Assembly (NCBI RefSeq): GCF_001640805.2
Contig: NC_066833.1
Location: forward strand, 17,492,553-17,556,552
Direction of reading: 5' to 3'
From: Lates calcarifer
Lineage: Eukaryota > Chordata > Actinopteri > Centropomidae
Length of the DNA stretch: 64,000 nucleotides
Below, one piece after another: positions 1-10,800 of the stretch. The notes under the pieces were generated by a model. The model was not told the origin of the DNA, searched no databases, and was given only the letters and a program-made list of their open reading frames with translations. The first letter of the stretch is position 1. Every line of letters starts with the position of its first letter. A program made the position numbers and the translations under genes.

Positions 1-1975
1 GTGCTCTCTCCCTATTGCTCTTTACTATGGTTCTTGAACCATTAGCTGTAGCAATCAGAGCTGATGTGAGGATTAAAGGTGTGTAAGCAGGGGGTAGAGA
101 GCACAAGTTATTCATGTATGCTGATGATATCTTAGCAGTGTTGGAGGACCCGGGGGACTCCCTGCCGGTGTTACTTGAATGTATCGAGTCATATTCTAGA
201 TTATCAGGTTATAAAATAAACTGGCATAAATCGGAATGTATGCCGATATCACATACATGTCACTCTGGACTTATCACTTCATATGGCTTCAAGTTTCTGC
301 CCTCAGGTATGAAATATTTAGGTATTCAACTAAATTCAAATCTGGATGAACTAATGCTCTCAAATATGGAACCACTCCTCCATAAAAATGAACCTGGATA
401 AATGAGGAAAACTGAAGCTCACACTGTGGGGAAAAATAAATGTAATTAAAATGGTGGTTGCACCACAATTCAACTATGTTTCCATGATGTTACCTGTCAA
501 TATAGCACCACAACTGTTTAAACATTATGATAGAATTATCAAAGACTTTTTATGGGATAAAGAGACACCAAGGATTAATATTAAAAAGATGTGGTCACCG
601 AAGGAAACAGGAGGTATGGGTCTACCTAATGTAAGATTATATAACCTGTCATTTGAAATGTCTAGACTGATAAAACATTGGAAGGGGATAGATCAGGAGT
701 TGGATCAAGATTGAAAGAGAACTAACTAGCCCGTTTGAACCTCTAGATATTCTCTCACATGGTGTAACAACTTTTAGACATAATTATTTTTCAAACCCAG
801 TGCTGTGTTATTCTAAAGCAGTTTGGAGAGAAATTCATAAGATATATAATATTTTGCACCTAAGACAACCCTACGCCTCTCTATGGCACAACCAAGCCAT
901 ATGTATTGGGAAGAAATCTGTCTATTGGAATCAATGGATTGTGAGAGGGATATGCAAACTGAGTGACCTGTGTGTGGATGGAGTGTTCATGTCGTTTGCT
1001 GATATTATGCAAAAATATGATTTGGAATATAAAGGTAATTTTTGGAAGAATTTACAAATAAGAGATTGTATCACAAAGGGTAAATTTAATCACAACAAGA
1101 ATACATTGATGGAAGTTTTGGACCTACCCAGTATAACACACAGAGCAGCCATATTCTACAAGAAATTTAATGGTTTACGAGAAAATATGTGTAAAAATCT
1201 GAGGATCATTTGGCAGAAAGATCTAGGGTGCGATTTGAGTGAGGAGGACTGGTCAAACATTTTATCAAATACAGGGAGACACATGAGAGAGGCGAAGGGG
1301 AAATTTATTCAGTACAAGATAACTCATAGATTTTATTTCACCCCTTCGAAATTACATAGAATGGGCTTAACAGGAAATAATTTATGTTGGAAATGTCAGA
1401 GTGAAATGGACATTTTTGTATGTGATTTGGGGATGTTAACTAGTGTACCCATTCTGGGAGAAAGTACTGGAACACGTGAGTAAATGGTTGGGTGTCGCGG
1501 TACCTGTTTCACCAAGACTGTGCTTGCTTGGAGACCAAACAGAAATGCCAAATATATCTAAATATGAACAAGGGGTTTTAAGAGGTGGGATGGTCACAGC
1601 TGCTCGAACAATTCTTAAGAGTATGGAAGAGTACAGTCGCCCCACATCTTAAAAAAATGGATGGAAATGATGTCAGAAATGGCATCATATGAATGTATGT
1701 TGGTTAGAATTAACAACGAAGAGGAACATTTTAGGAGGGCCTGGGAACGTATTTTCTTGTAGGCAGGGCATATGGAAAAACTGTAGATATGGTATTGATG
1801 AATGTATATTTTGGTGGTTTCAAAAGTGAAAAAAGGAAATGTCGATTTACAGGAGGCCTTTGTTTATATGGTTGTATGCTGGATATACTGTCTGCCTGCT
1901 GTCAATGTTTGTGTTAAGAGTCTGATTGTATGTTTATGTGTCTATGAATAAATAAAAACTTTAATACCAAAAAAG
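1..1975 (+). mobile_element. L1-type LINE, decayed 3' part of ORF2 with 3' tail
   Basis: This is the end of a non-LTR retrotransposon reverse-transcriptase protein. The RT catalytic motif appears as MYADDI at 114-131, followed by the L1-like stretch SGYKINWHKSECMPI. Matching L1 C-terminal sequence continues in changing frames: 3-83 and 87-401 (separated by TAA at 84-86), then 451-714, 800-1483 and 1443-1652, with a region similar to the fish L1 end (SPRLCLLGD, 'VTAARTIL'). At least three frameshifts and an in-frame stop make it a dead copy. A short 3' UTR ends in AATAAATAAAAACTTTAATACC and an A-run at about 1946-1975. The 5' part lies outside the window. The endonuclease domain is therefore not visible. 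Confidence 0.9.
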
Positions 1976-2235
1976 AATTCACTCAAAACCTGTCCAAATC
2001 CACTTCAAATGGCATAATACATGCCCCTGAGTAATTTTCAGGTGAAAAATCAGGACCTGAAATTTTGACCTTTTTTCACTCCAAACGATGACCCACCGCT
2101 TGTCGCACACATCAAAAGTTGTGGTGTCAACTTTGTCAAAGAATTCACTCAAAACCTGTCCAAATCCACTTCAAATGACATAATACATGCTCCTGACTAA
2201 TTTTTACATGCCCCGGAGTAATTTTCAGGTTTGTT
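1974..2235. repeat. Tandem duplication, period about 166 bp, next to the L1 tail
   Basis: A segment starting GAATTCACTCAAAACCTGTC at 1975 recurs at 2141 with few changes over about 60 bases, and the following 'TAATTTTCAGGT' also recurs. The first copy starts directly at the A-run of the L1. The second copy has CTTTGTCA before the shared 'AAAGAATTC'. This suggests the L1 inserted into the first unit of an existing tandem repeat. Confidence 0.75.
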
Positions 2236-2274
2236 TAAGTTTCTGTAACTAGGAGTTAATCTCATGATGAAAAT

Positions 2275-2630
2275 TAACAATGTCTCCTGATCGCGGTCGA
2301 TGCCATCGAATCAAGGAACCCCCGTTTCTACCAATTCTTGCGCAGAGCTCTACGAAGCAGTGACAATGTCTCTAATCATGGACAATGACTCTGATCATGG
2401 ACAATGTCTTCATCATCCTCAACAATGTCTCTCCGATCATGGACCATGTCTTTGCGACCTTGGACGATGTTGTGGTCAAAGTCGTGACACCTGGAGGATA
2501 TCCAGAGAAACATTCAAAGGAAAATGATCAGTACACTACAACCTATTCCTCAGTTCAACAGTTTAACCATGAAAACACAGATAAATATTCAACATTACAG
2601 CTGAACCACAACATTTAACTAACATTTAGA
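2275..2630 (+). repeat. Repeat block copy A with 21-bp minisatellite
   Basis: First of three diverged copies of one block (others at about 3120-3495 and 3765-4284). It starts with GTCTCCTGATCG-like sequence, holds several units of the form ATCATGGACAATGTCTCTG, and ends in a unique tail (GTGACACCTGGAGGA, then AACAGTTTAACCATGAAAAC, then CAGCTGAACCACAACATTT). The tail matches copy C closely. Short open frames exist but shift between copies, so I do not call a gene. Confidence 0.7.
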
Positions 2631-2854
2631 GGGCTGTTTCAGAAAATGTGTTTCAGTTTTATATTGTTTTTGTTTAATAAATAACAATCAAATTTACAAA
2701 GATCTTAACAGCATCTTATGTGAAAAATTTTAAGTAATTAAGTGTAGAACTAGTCATTATAAATTAACAATATTTTTAAAAACACCCTTGGGCCAACAGT
2801 TACAATTAACACACTAATGTCAACTCAACTCACTCAAATATTTTATTTGTAGAA

Positions 2855-3105
2855 TTGATATTACAGATTACTTTTGCTGTTACCTCTAATATTAAATTAC
2901 TTTTACCATTACATATTACTTTTCCGAATTGCATATTACTTCTAAATTTATGAATAACTTTTACTGTTGCAAACTACTTCAAGTAAGAGATTACGCTATT
3001 ACATCTTACGATTGATATTGCTAATTACTTTCACAATACTTCTACTAATACAGATTACTTATACATTTTTATATTGCAGATTACTTCTATTATACATTTT
3101 TTCTT
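2855..3105. repeat. Degenerate ATTACTTTT-type tandem repeat
   Basis: The motif ATTACTTTT or ATTACTTCT recurs about every 20-25 bases across this AT-rich stretch (for example near 2867, 2895, 2922, 2935, 3024, 3052 and 3080). It looks like an old, decayed minisatellite. No coding potential was seen. Confidence 0.6.
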
Positions 3106-3119
3106 AAATACTGAATACT

Positions 3120-3495
3120 GAACACAAACAGTTTAATGTCAGTGCTCTGTGTTGGACAGTTGATGTAAAGCTGTTTGGGAATTACCTGGAGGCCTCTGTC
3201 CTTGTCTCAAAGAATTTCCTCATCGTATGAAGACTCTGATTGTGGACGATGTCTCTGAGATCATAGATGTGTCATCATTGACAATGTCTCCATGATCGTG
3301 GGCAATGCCGTCGAATCGGTAACTCCAGTCTCCGCTGATACTTGCGCAAGGACTCTACGAAGCATGGGCAATGTCTCTGATCATGGACAACATCTCTCTG
3401 ATCTTTGACAAAGTCTCTGCAATGATGGACAATGTCTCTGGTCGTGGACAATGTCTCTCTCATCCTCAACAATGTCTCTCCGATCATGGACCTTG
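3120..3495 (+). repeat. Repeat block copy B with 21-bp minisatellite, truncated
   Basis: It opens with GTGTTGGACAGTTGATGTAA and GAATTACCTGGAGGCCTC, which recur in copy C about 645 bases later. Then follow units of GACAATGTCTCTGATCATG type. It stops at GATCATGGACC and lacks the GTGACACCTGGAGG tail of copies A and C, so its 3' part has been deleted. GA-rich sequence follows at 3600-3700. Confidence 0.7.
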
Positions 3496-3764
3496 AATGA
3501 GAAAATTTACCATTTGTTGGTTCTGATTTGTTTGATATTATTTGGTTAGATTGTGAAGAGCGCTACACTCAACTTGTCCAAGCCAATAATGTGAAATATT
3601 TGTGTGGAGGCAGAGAGAGAGATGGGGAAGGAGACAGACAGAGAAAAAGCATGGGAATTAGGGAGAAAGAGTAAAAGAGCGAGGGAGAGACAGACAAACT
3701 TTAATAATGAGTGAAGTCTTTTTGTGATAAATCCAACTACTCAGACTTCAGAACAATTACTGAA

Positions 3765-4284
3765 GACACATAATGTCTGTGTTGGACAGTTGATATAAAG
3801 CTATTTGTGAATTACCTGGCGGCCTCAGTCCTGGTCTCTAAGAACTTCAGAATTGATTGCGGACAGCATCTCTGTGATCATGGACTATGTCTCTGTGATC
3901 CTGAACAATGTCTCTGAGGTTATGGACAAAGTCTCTTAGATCAGACGATGAGTGCAGACAATGCTGTCACATCAGGGAACTCCATCACTCTGATTTTTGA
4001 ACATGCCTCTGTGGGTCATGGACAGTGTCTCTGATCATGGACAATGTCTCCCTCATCCTCAACAATGTGTCTCTGATCATGGACCATGTCTCTGTAATTG
4101 TGGACAACATCTCAGCGATTGTGGATGATGTCATGGACGAAGTGGTGACACCTGGAGGAAATCAAAGAGAAACATACAAAGGAAAAGGATCAATACAATA
4201 CGACCTATTCCTCATCAACAGTTTAACCATGAAAACACAGATAAATATTCAACATTCCAGCTGAACCATAACATTTTCCCAACA
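3765..4284 (+). repeat. Repeat block copy C with 21-bp minisatellite; host of the MITE
   Basis: The longest copy. The minisatellite reads openly as heptads such as LIMDNVS, LILNNVS, LIMDHVS, VIVDNIS over about 4034-4130, and a second set (VIMDYVS, VILNNVS, EVMDKVS) ends in a stop near 3937. The tail GTGACACCTGGAGGAAAT to CAGCTGAACCATAACATTT matches copy A. After the tail, copy C is split by the TTAA-flanked element at 4289-4589 and then resumes (TCTCAGAAAATG), as in copy A. Confidence 0.7.
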
Positions 4285-4593
4285 TTAACCCTTAGAACGC
4301 GAGCGTAGCGGCGCTGATACGTACACACATATTCTACAAAACATTAAATTACTCCTCAACCGTTTATGATAGAGACGAACTTTAAATTGTGTCTGAAACG
4401 CAAGATTTTCCGCTTTCCGATGCAGCCTGAATGGTGCCTTTGCAACAATCAATGCCACTTTACAGTGCTTATAATTGCATCGTACGTCAACAGACGCTTG
4501 TCAGCTCACTGCAGCGGGAATTTCATACAGTTCGTCACTTGCATAAATCTATGTCCAGGCGTTTTTTTGTATATGTAGGCTTTAAAGGGTTAA
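4285..4593. mobile_element. piggyBac-like MITE (301 bp) with TTAA target duplication
   Basis: A 301-bp body (4289-4589) is bounded by TTAA at 4285-4288 and 4590-4593. The ends begin CCCTTAGAACGC and, on the other strand, CCCTTTAAAGCC: 9 of the first 12 bases agree, and both start with CCC after TTAA, as in piggyBac elements. No transposase frame is present. The paralogous block copy A carries the uninterrupted sequence at about 2622-2650, which acts as an empty site. Confidence 0.8.
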
Positions 4594-5075
4594 AGGAGTG
4601 TCTCAGAAAATGGGCTGTTTACTGTCACATATGACAAACAAGCAGGAGAAGCATCACATCTTTAAGAATCAGTAACAATAAATATTTAGGAGAAATTTAA
4701 TTAAATGTAAGATTTCTATTTTAATTGTCTGTCAACTAATCACTGGAAGAATCGTGTATATTACTGTGATAAAATAATCACCAAAACAAAAACTTTCTCT
4801 TCAGTAAATTTTTGAAAGCAGGGTTTTAACTTGTGGTATTTTTAATTATACTTCAGTTCACAGAAAATTAACTGACAACTATTATGGGTTTTTAAAAATG
4901 ATTATATGTAGTACTATTTTCTTGCAATTTATAGACCCGATTAATCAGATAGTACTGTATTCAATTCCAAACTCATTAAATGTCAAAGATTTAAACAATG
5001 ACACCATTATTAACATTAATGATTCAGCTCATCAACACATATTTTTCTGACTGAATAAATTTTAAGGTCACATAC
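4594..5075. other. AT-rich DNA, no gene seen
   Basis: The start (TCTCAGAAAATG) continues repeat block C. The rest is AT-rich with stop codons in all frames. I recognise nothing. Confidence 0.5.
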
Positions 5076-5139
5076 CTGTTTGGTTTGTAAGCTGAGAGCT
5101 GGTGTTTTTGTCCAGGCTGCAGCAGCTGAACAAGTAAAC
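5076..5139 (-). other. Possible internal exon, function unknown
   Basis: On the minus strand a good acceptor (TGTTTTCCAG) precedes 64 bases that end in CAG followed by GTATGT. All three frames are open across it, and none resembles a protein I know. It could belong to a transcript starting near 7.0 kb on the same strand. Support is splice-site shape only. Confidence 0.25.
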
Positions 5140-5554
5140 CTGGAAAACACAAGTACAACACATGAAAAACACATAACCTCATTAATAAAGAATAGTTCTC
5201 CTCCAAATCTTGAACAGTGTAGAAGAATACAACACTGAAAACTAAGCACTAGAACTTTGACAATCACACTTTGAGTTTTGAGGTGAATAAATTAATTGCG
5301 TTACTATAATACGAGTTTATTGATCTCAGAGAGAAAAGCAATTTTTGAAAGAGTTTTTTAAAATAATTGCAAACAGTAATCTCAGTTCACACATTGTGAC
5401 CTACTCTTGAGGCTTAAAACTTGTATAGGAGCATCAGTTAAAATCTAGTTTTCAAGCTTGTATTTAACACAAAACTGAGCTCAGTAAGGTCTCACAAAGA
5501 AATTTCTAATCAATAATATACACAACAGGATACCATTGGATAGCAATGATTACT

Positions 5555-5760
5555 ACCACACAGCTACAAAGACACACAAAACGCCAAAGAGGCAAAAAAA
5601 AAAAAAAAGCCTGAATCACAAAATAATCACAATGAGATGCTTAACTGCCACAGTGAAACACAAAATGGCCACAAAAAACTGTTAAATGTTCTGGAATAGA
5701 CACAAAACTACAAAGACACAATGCAAACCAAAGCAACCACAAAGAATCTTACCCTAAGTA
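5555..5760. repeat. A-rich dispersed repeat (ACACAAAACTACAAAGACACA type)
   Basis: Low-complexity sequence built from ACAAAGACACAAAA-like and 'AAATGGCCACAAAAA' pieces, common in fish introns. A second stretch of the same kind is at about 6475-6620 (AAAATGACCACAAAAACG, AAAGTTACAAAGAGATGCAAAA). Between them, 5760-6470 is AT-rich with no gene seen. Confidence 0.5.
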
Positions 5761-6835
5761 TAAAACAGCCAGCTAGAAAAGCAAAACAATGCAATACCAA
5801 TGCCTAAAGTAAAGGAAGATCACTTTAAAGTATTGAATGAAATGTATCTGTCCAATGATTTTTTTACATCAACTTTTTCATTTAAATTTGAATATGTGTA
5901 CTTTCTGTGGATCTGATATTGAAAAAAATAAGCAATAAGCATTTATATTATATTTGTATATATAGATTATTATATATAGATTCAGGACCTTTTGGAATAT
6001 GTTTCAGCACTGGTTAACCTCCAAAGAAATACAGATCCAAAATATATCATCCAAAACATAAAGTGTGGTTTTCAAATGGAGAACAAAAAACTGAGTTTGA
6101 AAATAATAACTTGGTCATTTTGGCAAAGTACTTTATACACAAATGCCGTGTCCCAGGCACCAATATTTAATGCATATCTAAATTAAATAATTTTATATAT
6201 ACTTATTACATAAGTATTGTAACCCTAAAAAAGCAATATATCTTCATGATTATCTATGTAGCTTAATCCCTGACTGAACGCTTGGATGTTTTGTTTTGTT
6301 TCTAGATACCTTTTTATTATATATGTTGTCATCGCTTACTCATTTCCTCCAACTACTGGTTGAATTGCAATTTCTTGAATTTGAAGAGCTTATTATCACT
6401 TGTATCAAAGTTTCAATAAAGGAATAAAAGATAAGGCTAATGTTAACGCTCGACGCTATTGCAAACGCCCAGGTGTAAAACAGCCAGGTAGAGACGTAAA
6501 TGATATAAAATGACCACAAAAACGATGACGACGACATGATAAACCATCATAAATGAAGTTAAAATGATCAGGATGGAATACAAAGTTACAAAGAGATGCA
6601 AAACATAGGTTAAGTGACTGTAAACAAATACAATGGGGATTTAAACAGACTATCAAGAGCGCTTGACTTTTCACCCGTCCAGGCTGGGGGTCCACAACTC
6701 ATGACAGGGACGCCTCAGTCACGGAAACACAAACGACTGAAAATAGAAATATGTCTTTAGAGGAGAAGTCTAATGACGCGAGCGTTAACGCAAATGCTAA
6801 CGCTAGCCGTTAGCATGCTCGCTACTTAGCCTTAC

Positions 6836-7020
6836 CTTCGGGCCGAAGGCGTATTTAGCGTCCAGCCTCACTCATGTTCGACAAAAAGGAACTCCAAACC
6901 TTGTTTTAGCATCCAGGCTTCGCATCGGTAATTAAGCTTTCTTACAGCACTGGCAAACCAAGACAAAGTTTCAAACGTTGGTGTTTATCTGTTCCGACTT
7001 CGTTTCTCCGCCTCTCTAGG
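6836..7020 (-). other. Possible CpG-rich first exon of a transcript divergent from prkra
   Basis: This GC-richer stretch reads on the minus strand into CCCGAAG followed by GTAAGG, a good donor with the exon end at 6836. It holds only a six-codon frame (MSEAGR then stop), so it would be a 5' UTR. CCAAT occurs just upstream on the plus strand (about 7050). It is head to head with prkra about 0.7 kb away. In tetrapods PRKRA is divergent from PJVK, but no pejvakin coding sequence is recognisable to the left. The exon start is a guess. Confidence 0.35.
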
Positions 7021-7110
7021 CTCCACCCACAAGGTCATGACTGATGACGACACACGGCATGGACCAATGACAACACACGCAAGCCAACAACGGCAGAAAA
7101 AAGCGCCTCC

Positions 7111-7113
<3 letters not shown>

Positions 7114-7155
<42 letters not shown>

Positions 7156-7169
7156 TATATTATATTATA
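7114..7169. repeat. TA dinucleotide microsatellite
   Basis: About 20 TA units run into a few TATAT/TATTA units. It lies between the possible divergent exon and the prkra promoter. Confidence 0.95.
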
Positions 7170-7596
7170 AGAACTGACAATAGCTCCAATAATACATCCA
7201 TGACAAACAGTAGTTGGATATTTACTGACGGCTGGGTGTGGTGGGGATCCTCTGGTGAGTGCAGCCTTGAAGCTACACAAATAGGGAGAGAGCGCTGAAG
7301 GATTTCTACGGGAGGGATGCAGAGATGAGATGTTTAACTTGTATCTCTTTGGTCGGACTTTTAAACAACTGTGATCAATTGCATTAATTTTTAACACATT
7401 AATTTTGTGGGTTATCTAATAAATGTGTTTTCTTAACCTCCTTTTTTTATTTGAGGGGGCTCTCCACTGAAGAGATAATTCAATCTTTCTGGAGTGTGGT
7501 TTCACCTTAAGTTTCACACATAGACTACAGTCTATGGTTGCACATGATGAACCTACCATCACCAGTAGGTGGAGGCAAACATTTTATGTCCGTATG

Positions 7597-7604
7597 TGAC
7601 GTCA
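7597..7604. promoter_or_regulatory. Full CRE palindrome upstream of prkra
   Basis: TGACGTCA, the CREB/ATF consensus, lies about 208 bases upstream of the prkra start codon in a GC-richer stretch. Its use is inferred from position only. An 8-bp inverted repeat (CATAGACT, AC, AGTCTATG) lies just upstream at 7519-7536. Confidence 0.4.
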
Positions 7605-7720
7605 GTTGACCCGCCACTGACCCGGATGTTGATATGATGTTAAATTTGGTGATTTCCCCGGCCGGTCTACAATGATTTTTTAGGCCACTTCATTCTCTTT
7701 CCTCACATTAATTTAATTAG

Positions 7721-7756
7721 ATGCCCGGAAAAAATAAACGCGAAAGTGGTGAGTGA
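7721..7756 (+). other. Upstream ORF in the prkra leader region
   Basis: A 12-codon frame (MPGKNKRESGE then stop) lies 55 bases before the prkra ATG. If transcription starts upstream of 7721, this uORF would precede the main frame. The end of the frame, AAAGTG followed by GTGAGT, could also act as a splice donor. Confidence 0.3.
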
Positions 7757-7811
7757 AGTTTTCCTTAACCACAGTCTTTAATCAGCCCGCTGACCAGAGA
7801 AACCTTTAAAC

Positions 7812-10800
7812 ATGTCTCAGGAGGGATATCAGTCACCAGCAGTGAAAACCACCGCCGACACCAGGTCAGTTGTTTATAATGACTTAGGTTTATTAAAATG
7901 CTTTTAACGCCCGCAGACCATTAACAACAACATAGCGACAATATTTAACGGCTTCTGGTAAGTGTTAAAATCTCAAGCCATGAAGTTACGAATACAAATA
8001 CAATTAAATATTGCAAATGAAGTTCGACATGACTTACAGAGAACTGAAACTGAAAAAATAAATGTTATAATTAGTTTTCTATTGATTTAGCAATAACGAT
8101 TAGATTTGGCCTCATAAATTTCTCTGCCCCCCGAAAAGAAGCCTCATTAAGTTATATTACTAATATTACTCATATATTACTACTATCATATATTACTGAT
8201 ATTATTCATTAAGTTATATTCATAATAATAATATAACAAATTCTATTAATAATAAGTTAGTAATAATAATAACAATAATAATCAACATTAATTGAACAGT
8301 AGAGCATTTGAAAATAAATATACTTAACATTCAGTGTTTTAGGTTTGATGGAAAAGACTCTAAAGTCAGTATCATAATGTTATAAGTAATAATACTAGAA
8401 TTATGCAGAATAATCATCCAACTCACTCCCAGTGCGTGCAGTTCATGTCAAATAAAGACAGCAATATCATCTAAAACCTATGAATCCTCAAGGCAGTGCA
8501 GAAGCCATGCAGAGCAACAGGACACAGCAAAACCTTAGTGCAGTAATGCAGCAACAGAATATGCAGTAGTACACATAGAAATGCAAAGCAGCAAGATATA
8601 GTGATTATAACCATTTGTAGACATGCAGAGCAGCAATAAGATATTTGTGTTACAATATGTCAATTCACTGATTTCATAATTATACAAAGGAGGGTGTTGC
8701 AATTACACTTGTGGTGGTCTGAATGTTGGAGAGACGGGTTTGTTACCAGAGGCTTGCAGGATCTATCCGCTGGACTGGAGGGATAAATCTGTATTCGTAT
8801 CCGTACGAGGTGTCGCTGAGCAAGGCCTCTAACCTCCAGCTGCTCCTGTGTAGCTGCTCAGTCACCAGCAGATCATACTGTGGTTGCACTGGCCAGCAGC
8901 TTGTGCAAATGTGTTTTACTCTGTGAGAGTGAACAGTGTGTTTCTGAAAAGAGCTGTGCTTTCAGTGATACTTCCCTGGATAAAGAAAGTAAAAACAAAC
9001 TTAAGGCCTGCTGTCCACCTTGCAGCATCCTTACCTCAGCAAACATCAGCTTGGGTTTGTGAGTGCAGGAGGGTTCATAGGCTAAAAGGCACTTAACAAA
9101 ACCACATTTATCTTAGGCAGAGTCATTTCTGTGGTTAGTAAAGTGCAAGCATCACATATCATATGCAGCTTAATAAAACTGAGTGGTGGCTGTGCATTTT
9201 CTGATTAAAGTAATAGCCTTTATATCAGACACATCTGATCAAATCAGATGATGTTTTAAATCAACCAGACACAGTGTTTGCCTCTGTACATGAATATAAA
9301 CTTTTTTTTTTCCCAGTTTCTTACATGTTAGTCATATGAGATGACCCACACTATAAATGGTGACAAGTTCTCCCAGGCTAATTCTGTAGTATCATAAATG
9401 GGTCTATGAAAAGTGTGCACAAAAGACTTAAAAAGGTTGTTATAGAGCCTCCAGGGGACAGTCCCGAGCTCTTGTCATCACATCAGGAATGTGCATCAAG
9501 TCTGTGAGTTTTAATTAGATGAGATGAGAAAGTTACTTAGTGAAGCTAAGCTATGTTAAGCTGAAACAATAATGTGATTAATCAACAATTCGATCCACTT
9601 TTTATATTTGCCGAATCAGCCAGTCCTCATTAATTCCAGCTTCTCACATGTGAGGATTGTGATGGTCATTTTCCTACTATTTTCTCATATCTTATAGATT
9701 AATTGAGAATGTAATCATCTCATGTATTGAGAATGAAAATAATTGCCAGTTGCAGCAACTATAAGTATTTTTGGATCTCTTATCATCATAATAAACACCT
9801 ATAAACACCAAAGCTACAAGACATGATCCTAATAAGTTAAAATATTTACATAAAAAAAGTTTATTAACAGCCCTGATTTTTGGTTCAGATGAATGAAAAC
9901 AGTGCTGTTATTATGCTTATGTTAACTGTTTGTGTGTGTTTGTTTAATACTCGCAGCTTGAACGCACTTGAAACACAGAGGAGTAATCCTGGGAAAACGC
10001 CTATACAAATCCTGCATGAATATGGCACCAAAATTGGCAACCTTCCCGTGTATGTGATGGAGAAAGCCGAAGGAGAGGCTCACCAACCCTGCTTTGTCTT
10101 TAGTGTGAAAATTGGAGATGTGAGCTGCACAGGTACGTCGACAGTCCCACTCCTGCTGTGTTGATAGCTGCCTGTCACTGCATCAAGCCTTTTATTTAAT
10201 TGTAAATCATACAGTGCTGGCTCCAGTCGGCAACATATTATGTGTCACTTCTGCTTTGATGTCAGTTGTGTCTATTGCCACAGTGTAGTCTTAAATATAT
10301 CCTCCATGTTTTTTTTAAACAAAGGTATCTCACCTCAGACATAGAGCAGTGCAGAGGATTACAGACATTTTCAAAGCTCTCACTGTTGAAGTGACAAGAA
10401 ATAACAGTCCTTTTATTTTATATCTTCAACAACTACTCTAGAGCACAATTCGTTTAAGCCAAATTGTCCTCTTTATTTGATCAAAAATGTCCTTTGGTGT
10501 AGCGCTCAGGATTAAGCTTTCCTTTCTGGGATGGTAACAACAAACAACAATTGACACCTTGTGGGCTTAAACTGAGAATTAAAATTTTATCTCACAGGCA
10601 TATTTATTTTTTAAACATTTTTGAGGTTATGGTGCTTTAAAAAAATTTTTCTCTAGCATATTATATAACCTGTGGTGTGTGTCTGGTTGTATTTTGTTTC
10701 AGGTCAAGGTCCCAGTAAAAAGGCTGCTAAACACCAGGCTGCAGAGGCTGCCCTGACTATTCTGCAAATAAATGCTGGAACAGTGTGAGTCAAAATGAAA

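Noticed and set aside
2275..4150. CRISPR-like array because of regularly spaced repeats
   Set aside because: Units are contiguous, diverged 21-bp minisatellite copies without spacers, in an animal genome.
4025..4264. A gene of 79 codons starting MSLIMDNVS
   Set aside because: It is a minisatellite reading frame. The frame is not kept in the other two copies, and no splice or family evidence exists.
1..6990. Pejvakin (pjvk) coding exons on the minus strand, expected from synteny with PRKRA
   Set aside because: No minus-strand frame resembles the pejvakin protein; only splice-like signals without recognisable coding sequence were found.
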